This document shows positions 8,081 to 17,557 of a DNA stretch of 64,000 nucleotides, in pieces. Within the stretch, counting starts at the first letter, position 1. The number at the start of each line of letters is the position of its first letter. A model generated the notes under the pieces. It saw only the letters and a program-made list of their open reading frames with translations. It made no database searches and was not told where the DNA came from. The DNA is from Clostridiales bacterium (lineage in GTDB: Bacteria; Bacillota; Clostridia; Saccharofermentanales; Saccharofermentanaceae), in assembly GCA_017617995.1 (NCBI GenBank), contig JAFZVE010000051.1, positions 55,199 to 119,198 of the forward strand, in the 5' to 3' direction. Both the position numbers and the translations under genes were made by a program.

Positions 8081-9343
8081 ATGGCGAAAGCGCAAGTAGT
8101 CGCAATGATTTTGGCAGGTGGACAAGGTTCCAGACTGGGCGTGCTGACAAAGAATATTGCCAAGCCGGCCGTTCCTTTCGGAAGCCGTTATCGTATCATC
8201 GATTTCCCGCTGTCGAATTGTGCAAACTCAGGAATTGAAACAGTTGGTGTTCTGACACAGTATCAGCCTCTGGCTCTGAACACGTACATCGGTAACGGTC
8301 ATCCGTGGGATCTCGACCGAAACAACGGTGGCGCATTTATCCTGCCGCCTTTCCAGAAGACAGGTAAGAGCGACTGGTATAAGGGCACGGCAAACGCGAT
8401 CTACCAGAATCGTGATTTCATCGATGATTGCGAACCGAAGTATGTACTTATTCTTTCCGGTGACCACATTTATAAGATGAATTACGCGGAGATGCTGCGT
8501 CAGCATATCGCCAATGAGGCGGATGCGACACTGGCGGTCCTCGAAGTTCCGTGGGAAGAAGCTTCCCGCTTCGGTATCCTCAATACGAAGGAAGGTACAG
8601 ACATCATCACAGAGTTCGTCGAGAAGCCGGCTAAGCCGGAGAGTAATCTCGCTTCGATGGGCGTGTACATCTTTACGTGGGATGTTCTTCGTAAGGCTCT
8701 CATCGCTGATGAAGAGGATCCGAAATCGAATAATGACTTTGGCAAGAATATCGTACCGATGCTCCTTAACCAGGGCAGTAAGCTCTGTGCATACCGCTTC
8801 TCCGGTTATTGGAAGGATGTAGGAACGATCTCTTCGCTGTGGGAGTCGAACATGGATATCCTCGACCGTCCGCATGAGATCAACCTCATAGACCGCTCCT
8901 GGAGAATCTACAGCAGAAACCCGGTCAAGCCGTCCCAGTTCCTCGGTGACAGCGCTGAGGTCAGAGGTTCCGCGCTTACGGATGGCTGCCAGATCTTCGG
9001 TTCTGTCCAGCACTCCGTTCTGTCGAACTCGGTCACCGTCGAGAAGGGGGCATTTGTTAAAGACTGCGTCCTCTTCCCGGGCGTTACCGTCAAGGCCGGT
9101 GCACATCTTAACCGCTGCATCGTCGCATCCGGAACGATCATCGGCGAGAACGTCAAGGCCGGATCGGATGTCAAAGGCAAGAGCCCGTATGTGAACGAGA
9201 AGATCTGCCAGGAAGGTATCGTCGTTATCGAGGGTGGCCTGAAGATCAAAGACGGCGCCGTGATCCCTGCCAATAGTCAGGTGGACAAGGATATCAGTGT
9301 TCCGGCGAAAGACAATGTCATCGAAGAAGTCTTTCGGGTTTGA
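8081..9343 (+). CDS. glgC: Glucose-1-phosphate adenylyltransferase, catalytic subunit
   Basis: This enzyme makes ADP-glucose from ATP and glucose-1-phosphate, the committed step of glycogen synthesis. The 420-residue sequence has the intact nucleotide-binding signature [16 protein letters not shown] near residue 8, [19 protein letters not shown], the sugar-phosphate region FVEKPAKP and the metal-binding [10 protein letters not shown] left-handed beta-helix of hexapeptide repeats fills the last third. Start ATG 8081 follows CGGAGG. It is paired with the degenerate paralogue GlgD directly downstream, as in Bacillus, where the two form a heterotetramer. Confidence 0.96.
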   Translation: MAKAQVVAMILAGGQGSRLGVLTKNIAKPAVPFGSRYRIIDFPLSNCANSGIETVGVLTQYQPLALNTYIGNGHPWDLDRNNGGAFILPPFQKTGKSDWYKGTANAIYQNRDFIDDCEPKYVLILSGDHIYKMNYAEMLRQHIANEADATLAVLEVPWEEASRFGILNTKEGTDIITEFVEKPAKPESNLASMGVYIFTWDVLRKALIADEEDPKSNNDFGKNIVPMLLNQGSKLCAYRFSGYWKDVGTISSLWESNMDILDRPHEINLIDRSWRIYSRNPVKPSQFLGDSAEVRGSALTDGCQIFGSVQHSVLSNSVTVEKGAFVKDCVLFPGVTVKAGAHLNRCIVASGTIIGENVKAGSDVKGKSPYVNEKICQEGIVVIEGGLKIKDGAVIPANSQVDKDISVPAKDNVIEEVFRV

Positions 9344-9363
9344 TAGTAGGGAGGACTGAGAAT

Positions 9364-10476
9364 ATGTTTATAGATGCAATGGGTCTGATCCTTGGTGATA
9401 ACAAGAAGATAACGCTTGGCGAACTGTCCAAGCCGAGAGCGCTCTCCGCGATTCCATTTGGCGGAAGATATCGTATCATCGATTACATGCTCTCGAATAT
9501 GGTGAACTCCGGGATCAAGAATATCGGTATCCACACCTACACGAAGTATAAGTCCCTCATGGACCATCTGGGAACCGGATCGTCCTGGGATCTCGACAGA
9601 AAGAACTCCGGCGGACTTCACATCCTGCCGCCGTACGTTAACTCCGAAGCGACATCGGTACAGGGCGATGAAGAGATGGCGGGTCTTCTGGACTTCGTAC
9701 GTTCCAGCAAGGCTTCGTTTGTTATCATGGCAGCAAGTAATGTCATCCTGAATACGACATTTACCGATTTCGTCGAAGATTTCAAGGCATGTGGGGCGGA
9801 TATCTCCGTAATGTATAACCGTGACGGCACGAAGTTCGGCGGACCGAACTACATCCTCGACGTTGACAGAAGAGGCTGGGTCAAGGACATGCTCTTCAAT
9901 CCGGAGAAGAGTTCTTTTACCAAGAGCAGCATGGGTATCATCGTGATGCGCCGTGAGCTCCTGATCGACCTGATCGCAGAGATGATGGCAAGAGGTACGA
10001 ATCATGTCGGTATCCACTCCTTCGTCAAGAAGTATGACACACTCCGTGTCCATGCGTATGAGTACAAGGGCCTCGTTCTTCGTATCAACAATGTACAATC
10101 CTATTTCAATTCGTCAATGATGCTTCTGAATAATCAGATCCGTGCCGAGCTCTTCTGGAATGGTATGCCGATCTTCACGAAGGTCAAGGATGAAGCGCCG
10201 ACACTGTATTCGGACGAGAGCAAGGTGACTGATTCGATCGTATCCGATGGCTGCCGAATTTCCGGTACGGTTACCGAGTCGATCCTTTTCCGTGGTGTGG
10301 CGGTAAGTAAGAACTGTACGATCAAAAATTGTGTTATTATGCAGGATGTGCATATTTCCGATAACTGCTATCTGGAGAATGTCATCCTTGATAAGAATTC
10401 AGTGGTCCGTCCGGGAATTAAACTTGTAGGTCACAAGGATTATCCGGTCGTGATCGGTAAAGGAGCAATCGTATGA
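9364..10476 (+). CDS. glgD: Glucose-1-phosphate adenylyltransferase, regulatory subunit GlgD
   Basis: This 370-residue paralogue of GlgC keeps the fold (KPRALSAIPFGGRYRIIDYM near residue 25) but lacks the catalytic GGQGSRL loop, having GLILGDNKKITLG instead. This is typical of GlgD, which modulates GlgC rather than catalysing. ATG 9364 is chosen because GGGAGGA lies 9 bases upstream; the frame is open further but without a usable start. The stop codon overlaps the glgA start (ATGA), giving translational coupling. Confidence 0.94.
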   Translation: MFIDAMGLILGDNKKITLGELSKPRALSAIPFGGRYRIIDYMLSNMVNSGIKNIGIHTYTKYKSLMDHLGTGSSWDLDRKNSGGLHILPPYVNSEATSVQGDEEMAGLLDFVRSSKASFVIMAASNVILNTTFTDFVEDFKACGADISVMYNRDGTKFGGPNYILDVDRRGWVKDMLFNPEKSSFTKSSMGIIVMRRELLIDLIAEMMARGTNHVGIHSFVKKYDTLRVHAYEYKGLVLRINNVQSYFNSSMMLLNNQIRAELFWNGMPIFTKVKDEAPTLYSDESKVTDSIVSDGCRISGTVTESILFRGVAVSKNCTIKNCVIMQDVHISDNCYLENVILDKNSVVRPGIKLVGHKDYPVVIGKGAIV

Positions 10477-12242
10477 ACCAAGTGAAAGTATTGTTTGTAT
10501 CCTCGGAGGTCTATCCGTTCGCCAAGGTCGGCGGACTCGCGGACGTTGTCGGCGCGCTGCCGGTGGAACTGCAGCATCACCACTGTGATGCCAGAGTTAT
10601 CATGCCGCTCTATAAGAGCGTCAAGGAGAAGCAGACGCATAACCTCGACTTCATCGGCTGGAAGATGATCAAGATGGGCTGGAGATCCCTCTATGCCGGT
10701 CTTTATACACTGACGTTAAACGGAGTGCAGTTCTACTTCGTGGACAACGAATACTACTTTAACTTCGATCAGGTCTATGTCGAGTATGTCTTCGATATTG
10801 AGCGCTTCTGCTTCTTCCAGAGAGCCGTCCTCGACTTCCTCGGTGATTTCATGGGGTTTGAGCCGGATGTCCTGCACTGCAATGACTGGCAGTCGGGCAT
10901 GATGCCTCTCCTTCTCGAAGCGCACTACAAGAAGTACGGATACCATACCAACATCAAGACGGTATACACGATCCATAACCTGAAGTATCAGGGTATCCAC
11001 GGTATCGAAGTGATTCAGGATCTTCTCGATCTGCCAAGCGAGTACCTGACGGATGAACTGTCGATCAAGGATGGCGCGGTCAACTTCATGAAGGCCGGTA
11101 TCGTTTACAGTAACTCCGTGACGACGGTATCTCCGACATATGCGTACGAGATTATGACGGATTACTACGGTGAAGGCCTGAACCATACACTTCAGCGCTA
11201 TGCATATAAGGTGTCCGGTATTCTCAACGGTATCAATGCGGATGAATACAATCCGAAGAAAGATGCGATGATTCCGGCGAAGTATTCGATCAAGGATTAT
11301 GAGAAGGGTAAGGCGCTGAATAAGAAATCCGTCCAGGAGCAGCTGGGCCTCGAGGTCAATCCCGGCGCACCGCTGTGCACCATGATCTCCCGCCTTGTTG
11401 ATCAGAAGGGTCTCGATCTTCTGCTTCGTGTCGTAGAAGAGATGCTCTATGACGGTATGCAGATCGTCGTACTCGGAACAGGCGATGCGTACTACGAGCG
11501 TTCGCTGGCGGATATCGCTGCTAGAAACCCGGGCAAGATGTGTGCCTGCATTTCCTTCGATAATGGTCTGGCCCATACACTCTATGCCGGTTCGGATATC
11601 TTCCTGATGCCGTCTCTGTTTGAGCCTTGTGGTCTGTCGCAGCTCATCGCCATGACCTATGGTACGATCCCGATCGTTCGTGAGACCGGCGGCTTGCGTG
11701 ATACCGTTATTCCGTATAACGAGTTTACGGGTGAGGGCAACGGTTTCTCGTTCGCGAATATCAATGCGCATGAGTTCCTGTTCGTCACGAAGTATGCCTG
11801 CGATCTGTACCGTCACAATAAGCCGGTATGGAACAAGCTCATCGAAGAAGGCATGAAGGCGGACTATTCCTGGAAACACTCCGCAGAAGAATATGCGGGT
11901 CTATATTCCTTCATCACCGGTATTTCCATTGCTGAGGAGGAGGAACCGGAGAAGAAACCGCTGACGCAGGAGATCCTCGATATGCCTGCGCCGAAGAAGG
12001 CTATCGATAAGAAACCTGCCAAGAAGGCCGAGCCGAAGAAGGAACCGGTCAAGAAAGAGACGGCCAAAGCCGAGAAAAAAGAAGAAGTGAAGAAGGATGT
12101 CAAGAAGGAGATGCCTAAGAAGGAAACGAAGGCGGAGCCCAAGAAGGCAGCTTCTTCCAAGAAGACGACATCTGCGGCAAAGAAACCGGCGGCTAAGAAA
12201 GAAGATCCTTCTTCGAAAGAGACGGATAAGAAAGAGAAATGA
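10473..12242 (+). CDS. glgA: Glycogen synthase with long Lys-rich tail
   Basis: GlgA (GT5) transfers glucose from ADP-glucose to the growing chain. Residues 1-480 are a full-length synthase: KVGGLADVVGALP near residue 18 binds ADP-glucose, and the C-terminal GT domain has FEPCGLSQLIAMTYGTIPIV with the paired glutamates of this fold, then RETGGLRDTV. Residues from about 495 to 589 form a low-complexity tail of repeated KKAEPKKEPVKKE-type units, over 90 residues long, which normal GlgA lacks. GlgB in the same operon has a similar but shorter tail. glgA overlaps glgD upstream and the GH13 gene downstream by 4 bases each. Confidence 0.95.
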   Translation: MNQVKVLFVSSEVYPFAKVGGLADVVGALPVELQHHHCDARVIMPLYKSVKEKQTHNLDFIGWKMIKMGWRSLYAGLYTLTLNGVQFYFVDNEYYFNFDQVYVEYVFDIERFCFFQRAVLDFLGDFMGFEPDVLHCNDWQSGMMPLLLEAHYKKYGYHTNIKTVYTIHNLKYQGIHGIEVIQDLLDLPSEYLTDELSIKDGAVNFMKAGIVYSNSVTTVSPTYAYEIMTDYYGEGLNHTLQRYAYKVSGILNGINADEYNPKKDAMIPAKYSIKDYEKGKALNKKSVQEQLGLEVNPGAPLCTMISRLVDQKGLDLLLRVVEEMLYDGMQIVVLGTGDAYYERSLADIAARNPGKMCACISFDNGLAHTLYAGSDIFLMPSLFEPCGLSQLIAMTYGTIPIVRETGGLRDTVIPYNEFTGEGNGFSFANINAHEFLFVTKYACDLYRHNKPVWNKLIEEGMKADYSWKHSAEEYAGLYSFITGISIAEEEEPEKKPLTQEILDMPAPKKAIDKKPAKKAEPKKEPVKKETAKAEKKEEVKKDVKKEMPKKETKAEPKKAASSKKTTSAAKKPAAKKEDPSSKETDKKEK

Positions 12243-14371
12243 CATCACGTATCGCCAACCATACGGACTGTGTAGTACATGCTTCAAGACTTCCGGAATA
12301 CCGCGCACCTTTTGGCGCACTTCGGACCGGTGATTATGTGGATCTTTGTATCGACGCATCCGTGAAGGTGGACGAGATCGTTCTTTGTTATGCGTATGGT
12401 CTCTACGGGCTCTCCTATAATGAGCTCCGCATGAATAAGTCTGATCAGGTCCCGGACCGGTGGTGCTGCCGTCTGCGCATGCCCGCTGAGCCGGGCCTTC
12501 TTTTCTACTGGTTCTGTTTAAGAAGTAAACACTCGGATATTGAGGCGATCGTCGATCCGGAGTGTCATGACTATCTTTACAGGAAATACGAAGAGGAAAG
12601 ATCGTATCTTTACTATGTGGCTTCCTGGGAAGGGGAGAATGGTAAGGGAAAGTTTGCTTTCTCGGCCCCACGTGTCGGTGTCGATGAAGAGAAATATCCG
12701 CATGCATTTCAGATCACGGTGTACGAGAAAGACTTCGTCACACCTGATTGGATGAAGGGAGCGGTGATGTACCAGATCTTCCCGGACCGATTCTTCCGTG
12801 GGTTGGACTATTCTTTTGCTGCGATGGAGAAGACGGGGGAGAGCCGTCCCGAGCGTATCTTCCACGAGGATTGGCATGAAGATGTCGATATCGATGGAAA
12901 ACCTGAGACTGGATATCTGGCCTGCGATTTCTACGGGGGAACCCTTCGCGGCATTGCGGAGAAGGCCGAGTACCTGAAGTCATTACATATCGACGTTCTG
13001 TATCTTAACCCTATCTGCGAGGCGCGGTCCAATCACCGCTATGATACGGCCGACTACATGAATGTTGATGCGATCCTGGGCGGTAAAGAAGGATATAAGG
13101 ACTTCTCTGCCAAACTGAAGGACGCGGGGATCCGCTATATCGTAGATGGCGTTTTTAGCCATACCGGAGCGGACAGCCGGTATTTCAATAAGTACGGAAG
13201 ATATCAGGAAACCGGCGCATATAGTGCTTTTGCCGAAGGAAAACAAAGCCGTTTTGCTTCCTGGTATGGTTTCTGGCGAGGAGACAACGGAGATGTTCTC
13301 TACGATTCCTGGTGGGGATTTCCCGAACTTCCGAATGTCAAAGAGGACGATCTCAGCTACAGAGATTATATCCTCGGGCCCAACGGCGTCGTGAGCCGCT
13401 GGATCCGTGGTGGCGCGAGCGGCGTGCGTCTGGATGTGTCCGATGAACTGCCGGATTCGTTCCTTCGAGAGATGCGTTCCTGCGTGAAGCAGGCTTCCGA
13501 TGGTGAGGCAGTCGTACTGGGCGAAGTATGGGAAGAAGTCACCACAAAGATCAGCTATGGCAGCTACCGGGATTTCGCATTTGGAAGAACTCATGATACG
13601 GTCATGGGTTATCCTTTCCGCGAGGCGGTCCTGTCTTTCCTTCGTGGTGATACAGATGCGCGGACATGGAGCCTCACGATGGAGAAATACAGAGAGAATC
13701 TGCCGGATCAGATGTATTACTGCATGATGAATCTGATTTCGAGTCATGATGTACCGCGTGCGATTACGGAACTGGTCGGCGCACCTGATCCGGGTACGAG
13801 AGAGGCACAGCAGAAGCTCCATCTGACGAAGCACATGAAGAGCCGTGGTGCGGCACTTCTGAAGATGGCCTTTGCGATACAGATGCTGTATCCGGGATGC
13901 CCCTGTACTTATTATGGCGATGAGCTCGGCATGGACGGTTACCGTGATCCCTTCAACCGACGGACGTATCCGTGGGATAAGGAGACCCACTGGCAGAAGG
14001 CGCTCCTGTCTGATTTCCGCAAGCTGAGTGGCCTGCGTCGTGAATATGAGTTGCTCCGATGCGGGGAAGTCGAGATGATGTATGCCGAGGGTGATGATCT
14101 GATCTTCAACCGTTTCCTGGACGGGGAAGGAAAAGATCACTTCGGCAAGGTATGTGCCGGCGCAAAAAAGATTTTGTGTATATTGAATCGAAGTGATAAA
14201 ATGAAAATGTTAGTTCACTTTGACAAATTGACGAAGGTTACCGGGATCGAACACATACCGGATGTATTTTCCGGAGAGGGAGAAGTGGAGCGTGTAGTCT
14301 CCTCCTCCGTAAGTCCGGTCGGTCAGGTGGAAGTAAGACCGCTGTCAGTATGTATATTTGTTGAGGAATAA
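12239..14371 (+). CDS. GH13 alpha-amylase family enzyme (neopullulanase/cyclomaltodextrinase-like)
   Basis: A 710-residue cytoplasmic glycoside hydrolase with no signal peptide. Residues 1-165 are an N-terminal beta-sandwich. The barrel follows, with all four GH13 regions intact: VDGVFSHTG (region I), GVRLDVSDE with the nucleophile Asp (II), VVLGEVWEE with the acid/base Glu (III) and ISSHDVPR (IV). The motif MYQIFPDRFF and NPICEARSNHRYDTADY are typical of neopullulanase, cyclomaltodextrinase and related enzymes. Its 4-base ATGA overlap with glgA places it in the glycogen operon, where it probably trims or degrades glycogen or maltodextrins. Exact specificity is not readable from sequence. Confidence 0.9.
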   Translation: MTSRIANHTDCVVHASRLPEYRAPFGALRTGDYVDLCIDASVKVDEIVLCYAYGLYGLSYNELRMNKSDQVPDRWCCRLRMPAEPGLLFYWFCLRSKHSDIEAIVDPECHDYLYRKYEEERSYLYYVASWEGENGKGKFAFSAPRVGVDEEKYPHAFQITVYEKDFVTPDWMKGAVMYQIFPDRFFRGLDYSFAAMEKTGESRPERIFHEDWHEDVDIDGKPETGYLACDFYGGTLRGIAEKAEYLKSLHIDVLYLNPICEARSNHRYDTADYMNVDAILGGKEGYKDFSAKLKDAGIRYIVDGVFSHTGADSRYFNKYGRYQETGAYSAFAEGKQSRFASWYGFWRGDNGDVLYDSWWGFPELPNVKEDDLSYRDYILGPNGVVSRWIRGGASGVRLDVSDELPDSFLREMRSCVKQASDGEAVVLGEVWEEVTTKISYGSYRDFAFGRTHDTVMGYPFREAVLSFLRGDTDARTWSLTMEKYRENLPDQMYYCMMNLISSHDVPRAITELVGAPDPGTREAQQKLHLTKHMKSRGAALLKMAFAIQMLYPGCPCTYYGDELGMDGYRDPFNRRTYPWDKETHWQKALLSDFRKLSGLRREYELLRCGEVEMMYAEGDDLIFNRFLDGEGKDHFGKVCAGAKKILCILNRSDKMKMLVHFDKLTKVTGIEHIPDVFSGEGEVERVVSSSVSPVGQVEVRPLSVCIFVEE

Positions 14372-14400
14372 AAAAATTAAAGGAAATAAGGGAGGTTTCT

Positions 14401-15501
14401 ATGGCAGAGTTTGATGAGAATGGTGTACAGATCCAAAATGAAGTTACCGAAGACGTTACCAATAAGAAGTGTCCGAACTGTGGTGCGACGGTAGTTTTCG
14501 ATCCGGGAACGGGAGGCATGCTCTGTGAGTTCTGCGGATATAAGACGGAACTGCCGAAGCCGGATGCCGGAAGCACGATCTGTGAACTGGACTTCGAATC
14601 CGCGGAGAAGACCGCAAGTTTCGAGTGGGGTACACAGAAGAAGTCCGTAGTATGTAAACAGTGCGGCGCGGAGACGATCTACGATGCACTTGAGACTGCA
14701 GCGGTATGTCCTTTCTGCGGATCTACAAGCGTTATGCCTGCAGCCAGCAACGATTCTATGTCGCCTGGAGCGGTATGTCCTTTCTCTATCACGAAGGAGA
14801 AGGCAGGTCAGAAGTTTACATCCTGGCTTGGAGGCAAACTCTTCACTCCGTCCAAGGCAAAGAAGAGCGCACGTCCGGAATCTTTCCAGGGCGTATATCT
14901 CCCGTATTGGACATATGATGCACAGACGACTTCCTCGTTCTCAGCCCGTGCCGGTTATGAGCGCCGCGTAAAGAGAGGAGACAACTATGTAACAGAAGTT
15001 ACATGGCGTCCGGTAAGTGGTGTGTATCAGGAATTCATCGATGACCAGACCGTTATGGCTTCGAAGAGAACCGAGAATTCTGTAGTGAAGGCTTGTGAAC
15101 CTTTTGACTTCACCAAGCTTGTTCCGTATTCTCCGCAAGTGGTAGCCGGTTTCATCGCTGAGCGCTACTCCGTAGGTCTCAAGGAAGGCTGGGGAATCGC
15201 ACAGGAATCCATAAAGAAACGCCTGCAGAATAACATTAACAAGTATATCCGCAGCAACTGGAGATGCGACCGTGTCGATTCACTGCGTTTCTCGACACTG
15301 TACAGCAATATTACCTATAAGTATATTCTGGTGCCGGTCTGGATCTCGTCCTTTAAGTATAATGAGAAAGTATATCAGTTTGTGGTCAACGGTCAGACCG
15401 GTAAGGTAGGCGGTCATGCACCGGTTTCCGCGCTCCGTGTCCTTGCGGCGATCGGAATCGGTCTTGCGGCGATCATACTTCTGTATCTGCTCCTGCATTA
15501 A
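14401..15501 (+). CDS. Double zinc-ribbon protein with C-terminal membrane anchor
   Basis: This 366-residue protein has two zinc ribbons, with cysteines near 24, 27, 42 and 45 (CPNC...CEFC) and near 85, 88, 103 and 106 (CKQC...CPFC). A conserved central region (YLPYWTYDAQTTSSFSARAG) and a single C-terminal membrane helix (345-365) follow. It resembles the family annotated as TFIIB-type zinc-ribbon proteins in Firmicutes, of unknown function. A tail-anchored protein with a cytoplasmic ribbon domain is expected. The ribosome binding site is GGGAGG, 6 bases before ATG 14401. It follows the glycogen operon by 29 bases and may be read through from it. Confidence 0.8.
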   Translation: MAEFDENGVQIQNEVTEDVTNKKCPNCGATVVFDPGTGGMLCEFCGYKTELPKPDAGSTICELDFESAEKTASFEWGTQKKSVVCKQCGAETIYDALETAAVCPFCGSTSVMPAASNDSMSPGAVCPFSITKEKAGQKFTSWLGGKLFTPSKAKKSARPESFQGVYLPYWTYDAQTTSSFSARAGYERRVKRGDNYVTEVTWRPVSGVYQEFIDDQTVMASKRTENSVVKACEPFDFTKLVPYSPQVVAGFIAERYSVGLKEGWGIAQESIKKRLQNNINKYIRSNWRCDRVDSLRFSTLYSNITYKYILVPVWISSFKYNEKVYQFVVNGQTGKVGGHAPVSALRVLAAIGIGLAAIILLYLLLH

Positions 15502-15560
15502 GAATATTTGTTTTAGGAATCACTATACTTTTCAGGTTGTATATTAAAGCGAATTATGAA

Positions 15561-15593
15561 GAGGACCATAACAATTGTTACGGTCCTTTTTAT
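15561..15593 (+). terminator. Rho-independent terminator after zinc-ribbon gene
   Basis: GGACCATAACAA and TTGTTACGGTCC form a nearly perfect palindrome at 15563-15586 with one A-C mismatch and almost no loop, followed by TTTTTATT. Confidence 0.8.
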
Positions 15594-15643
15594 TAATTGT
15601 GAATAAATTGTGAAATTTGTACAATGTGCACAAACAAAAAAAG

Positions 15644-15672
15644 TTGAGCAAAATCATTTGATATATTATTAT
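15644..15672 (+). promoter_or_regulatory. Sigma-A promoter of the wall-protein gene
   Basis: TTGAGC (15644-15649) and TATTAT (15667-15672) are 17 bp apart. Transcription should start near 15680, putting the palindrome at 15685-15700 right at the 5' end of the message. Confidence 0.6.
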
Positions 15673-15684
15673 GATTCTGGTTGG

Positions 15685-15700
15685 GTCTATATATATAGAC
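15685..15700. promoter_or_regulatory. 16-bp perfect palindrome at the start of the wall-protein leader
   Basis: GTCTATATATATAGAC is a perfect 16-bp palindrome a few bases downstream of the predicted start of transcription. It could be an operator bound by a dimeric repressor or a 5'-end RNA hairpin. Confidence 0.5.
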
Positions 15701-15736
15701 GTGTAAGCATTTAAGCGAGCACATTGGAGGGTTATC

Positions 15737-17434
15737 ATGACAGAAGACAAGACACAGAAGTTAACTGGCGGAAGCCGTTTCGGCCGCTGGATCAGAATGC
15801 TGTCCTGCACACTCGTAATCGCGTTCTTAGGCACACAGGGTATCGCAGCATTCCCTTTCGGAGCGGCAACAGAGCATATGTACAATGCTGAAGGTTCCAC
15901 TTTTTCCGCGGCAAACCCGTTTGATTTTGTACTATTCTGCTTCGGAAATGCTACGTTCGGTGACACCGAAGAAGGTGCACACTCGTTGGGCGCGATGGCA
16001 ATTGGTGGAGATGCCGAGTTCTACAATTACTCTTTCTCAGGGAGTAATGCGGGAAGTCTCGGATTACCTCAGATCGTTGTTGGTGGGCATTTTACCTATC
16101 GCAATCTGCACAATCTGCCTGGTAATGTCGAAATCAATAGCACAGCTGATATGAGTGGGAATAGTATTGAGTTTACTCCCAATACTTACGCAATAATTAC
16201 TCCGGTCTCAATAGATTTTGATGCGCTTCAGTCAAAGATGATCTCCCGGTCCGAAAGTGCGGATCAGGCAGCTGAGAATAACAGCAATGTGAATCTGAAA
16301 AAACTGGGCGGTGGTAAGTACGAAGTTGCACCAGCTGACGGTTTTGATTCTGAAAACGATGTTCTCGTATTCACAATGCCTTCCGATACGAGTGTTCTAT
16401 ATCTCCCGGCCTATGTTAAGGTTATCATCAATGTAAAAGGTGATACAATCAGCAGTCTTCCGCAAGTGAAGTACGGCACAGGTACTGCTTCTTCTGATCC
16501 GGATGATAATGCTGATGCGCGCGATGCCTATGTAGTATGGAACTTTGCAAATGCGCGCTCTATTACCATGAACTATATGTCATCTCATGGCGCAATTCTG
16601 GCACCTAAGGCTCATGTTGAGAAGAAAAGCGGCAGTAGCAACGGTGCGATCATCTGTGCTTCGCTCTTCAGCACATCTGAGTTCCACTTCGTTGGAAATA
16701 ACGTTAAATTCAAGTTCAATACACCTACACCGACTCCTACAGAGGAGCCGTCGGCTACACCGACAGAGTCTCCGACACCTACAGAGGAGCCGTCGGCTAC
16801 ACCGACAGAGTCTCCAACACCTACTGAGGAACCGTCGGCTACACCGACAGAGTCACCGACACCTACTGAGGAACCATCTGTGACTCCTACAGAGACTCCG
16901 ACTCCGATACCGTCACCTACGGATATTCCGTCAGTAACACCGACCGTGTCTGTCACACCTACGATTTCGCCGACTCCGACAGAAGTGCCGGACCCGACAG
17001 CAACACCGGATCCGACAGCAACACCGGATCCGACAGCGACACCGGATCCGACTGAAACACCGACTCCGCCGGTAGAGGATGCGCATAGACCGACACCTAC
17101 ACCGATGCCGACTGCGACCCCGATTCCGACGGCAACACCGGTACCGACAGCGACACCTGTTCCGACAGTAACAGAGACGCCGACGCCGACTCCGACACCG
17201 GATCCGACAGCAACACCGACAGAGACGCCGACGCCGACACCTACGGCGACTCCGACGCCGGAAGTCACAAAGGATCCGCCGAAGCCTTCCGCTGTACTTG
17301 GTGCTTCCCGTATTCCGAAGACCGGTGACACAGGATCTACTGTTAAACTTCTTGCCGGATTGTTCTTCCTGGCTGTATCTGCTGCTTCCTTTACAGTAGT
17401 AGCTGCAAAGAAGAAGGATGAAGAAGAACAGTAA
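15737..17434 (+). CDS. Choice-of-anchor-A surface protein with Pro/Thr repeats and sortase-like signal
   Basis: This 565-residue exported protein begins with a long signal peptide (hydrophobic core about residues 20-40). Residues about 60-325 fit the choice-of-anchor-A domain: FDFVLFCFGNATF, LGAMAIGGDAEFY, then GAILAPKAHV and GNNVKF near the end. A 190-residue stalk of TPTPTEEPSATPTES-like repeats follows. The C-terminus is a sorting signal: IPKTGD near residue 526, a hydrophobic helix (537-557) and a charged tail (KKKDEEEQ). IPKTG departs from LPXTG at the first position. Role: probably adhesion or wall decoration (inference). No sortase gene lies in the window. Confidence 0.85.
   Translation: MTEDKTQKLTGGSRFGRWIRMLSCTLVIAFLGTQGIAAFPFGAATEHMYNAEGSTFSAANPFDFVLFCFGNATFGDTEEGAHSLGAMAIGGDAEFYNYSFSGSNAGSLGLPQIVVGGHFTYRNLHNLPGNVEINSTADMSGNSIEFTPNTYAIITPVSIDFDALQSKMISRSESADQAAENNSNVNLKKLGGGKYEVAPADGFDSENDVLVFTMPSDTSVLYLPAYVKVIINVKGDTISSLPQVKYGTGTASSDPDDNADARDAYVVWNFANARSITMNYMSSHGAILAPKAHVEKKSGSSNGAIICASLFSTSEFHFVGNNVKFKFNTPTPTPTEEPSATPTESPTPTEEPSATPTESPTPTEEPSATPTESPTPTEEPSVTPTETPTPIPSPTDIPSVTPTVSVTPTISPTPTEVPDPTATPDPTATPDPTATPDPTETPTPPVEDAHRPTPTPMPTATPIPTATPVPTATPVPTVTETPTPTPTPDPTATPTETPTPTPTATPTPEVTKDPPKPSAVLGASRIPKTGDTGSTVKLLAGLFFLAVSAASFTVVAAKKKDEEEQ
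16730..16890 (+). repeat. 42-nt tandem repeats encoding the Pro/Thr stalk
   Basis: About 3.5 copies of a 42-nt unit (14 residues, PTPTEEPSATPTES) lie in tandem. The first two copies are almost identical and later copies drift, consistent with recent expansion. Confidence 0.85.
16990..17066 (+). repeat. 18-nt tandem repeats (PDPTAT units)
   Basis: Four copies of a CCGGATCCGACAGCAACA-like 18-nt unit encode PDPTAT-type hexapeptides in the stalk of the wall protein. Confidence 0.8.
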
Positions 17435-17458
17435 TCCGAAACTGATTTGATTCGCATC

Positions 17459-17490
17459 AAGACCGTCTCCTTCTGAGACGGTCTTTTTGT
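17459..17490 (+). terminator. Rho-independent terminator of the wall-protein gene
   Basis: AAGACCGTCTC and GAGACGGTCTT pair over 11 bp with a CTTCT loop, followed by TTTTGT. Confidence 0.9.
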
Positions 17491-17557
17491 ATCTTCTTAT
17501 GATTTGCGATAGAATAAAGAATAGTGAAATGAGGATGAGGAGAAATAGTTTCACCAT

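Noticed and set aside
12239..12242. Frame error between glgA and the amylase gene
   Set aside because: The 4-base ATGA overlap is normal translational coupling and both proteins are complete.
16612..17460. Long minus-strand Gly/Val-rich frame opposite the wall-protein stalk
   Set aside because: It is the reverse complement of the Pro/Thr repeats, a common shadow of biased sequence.
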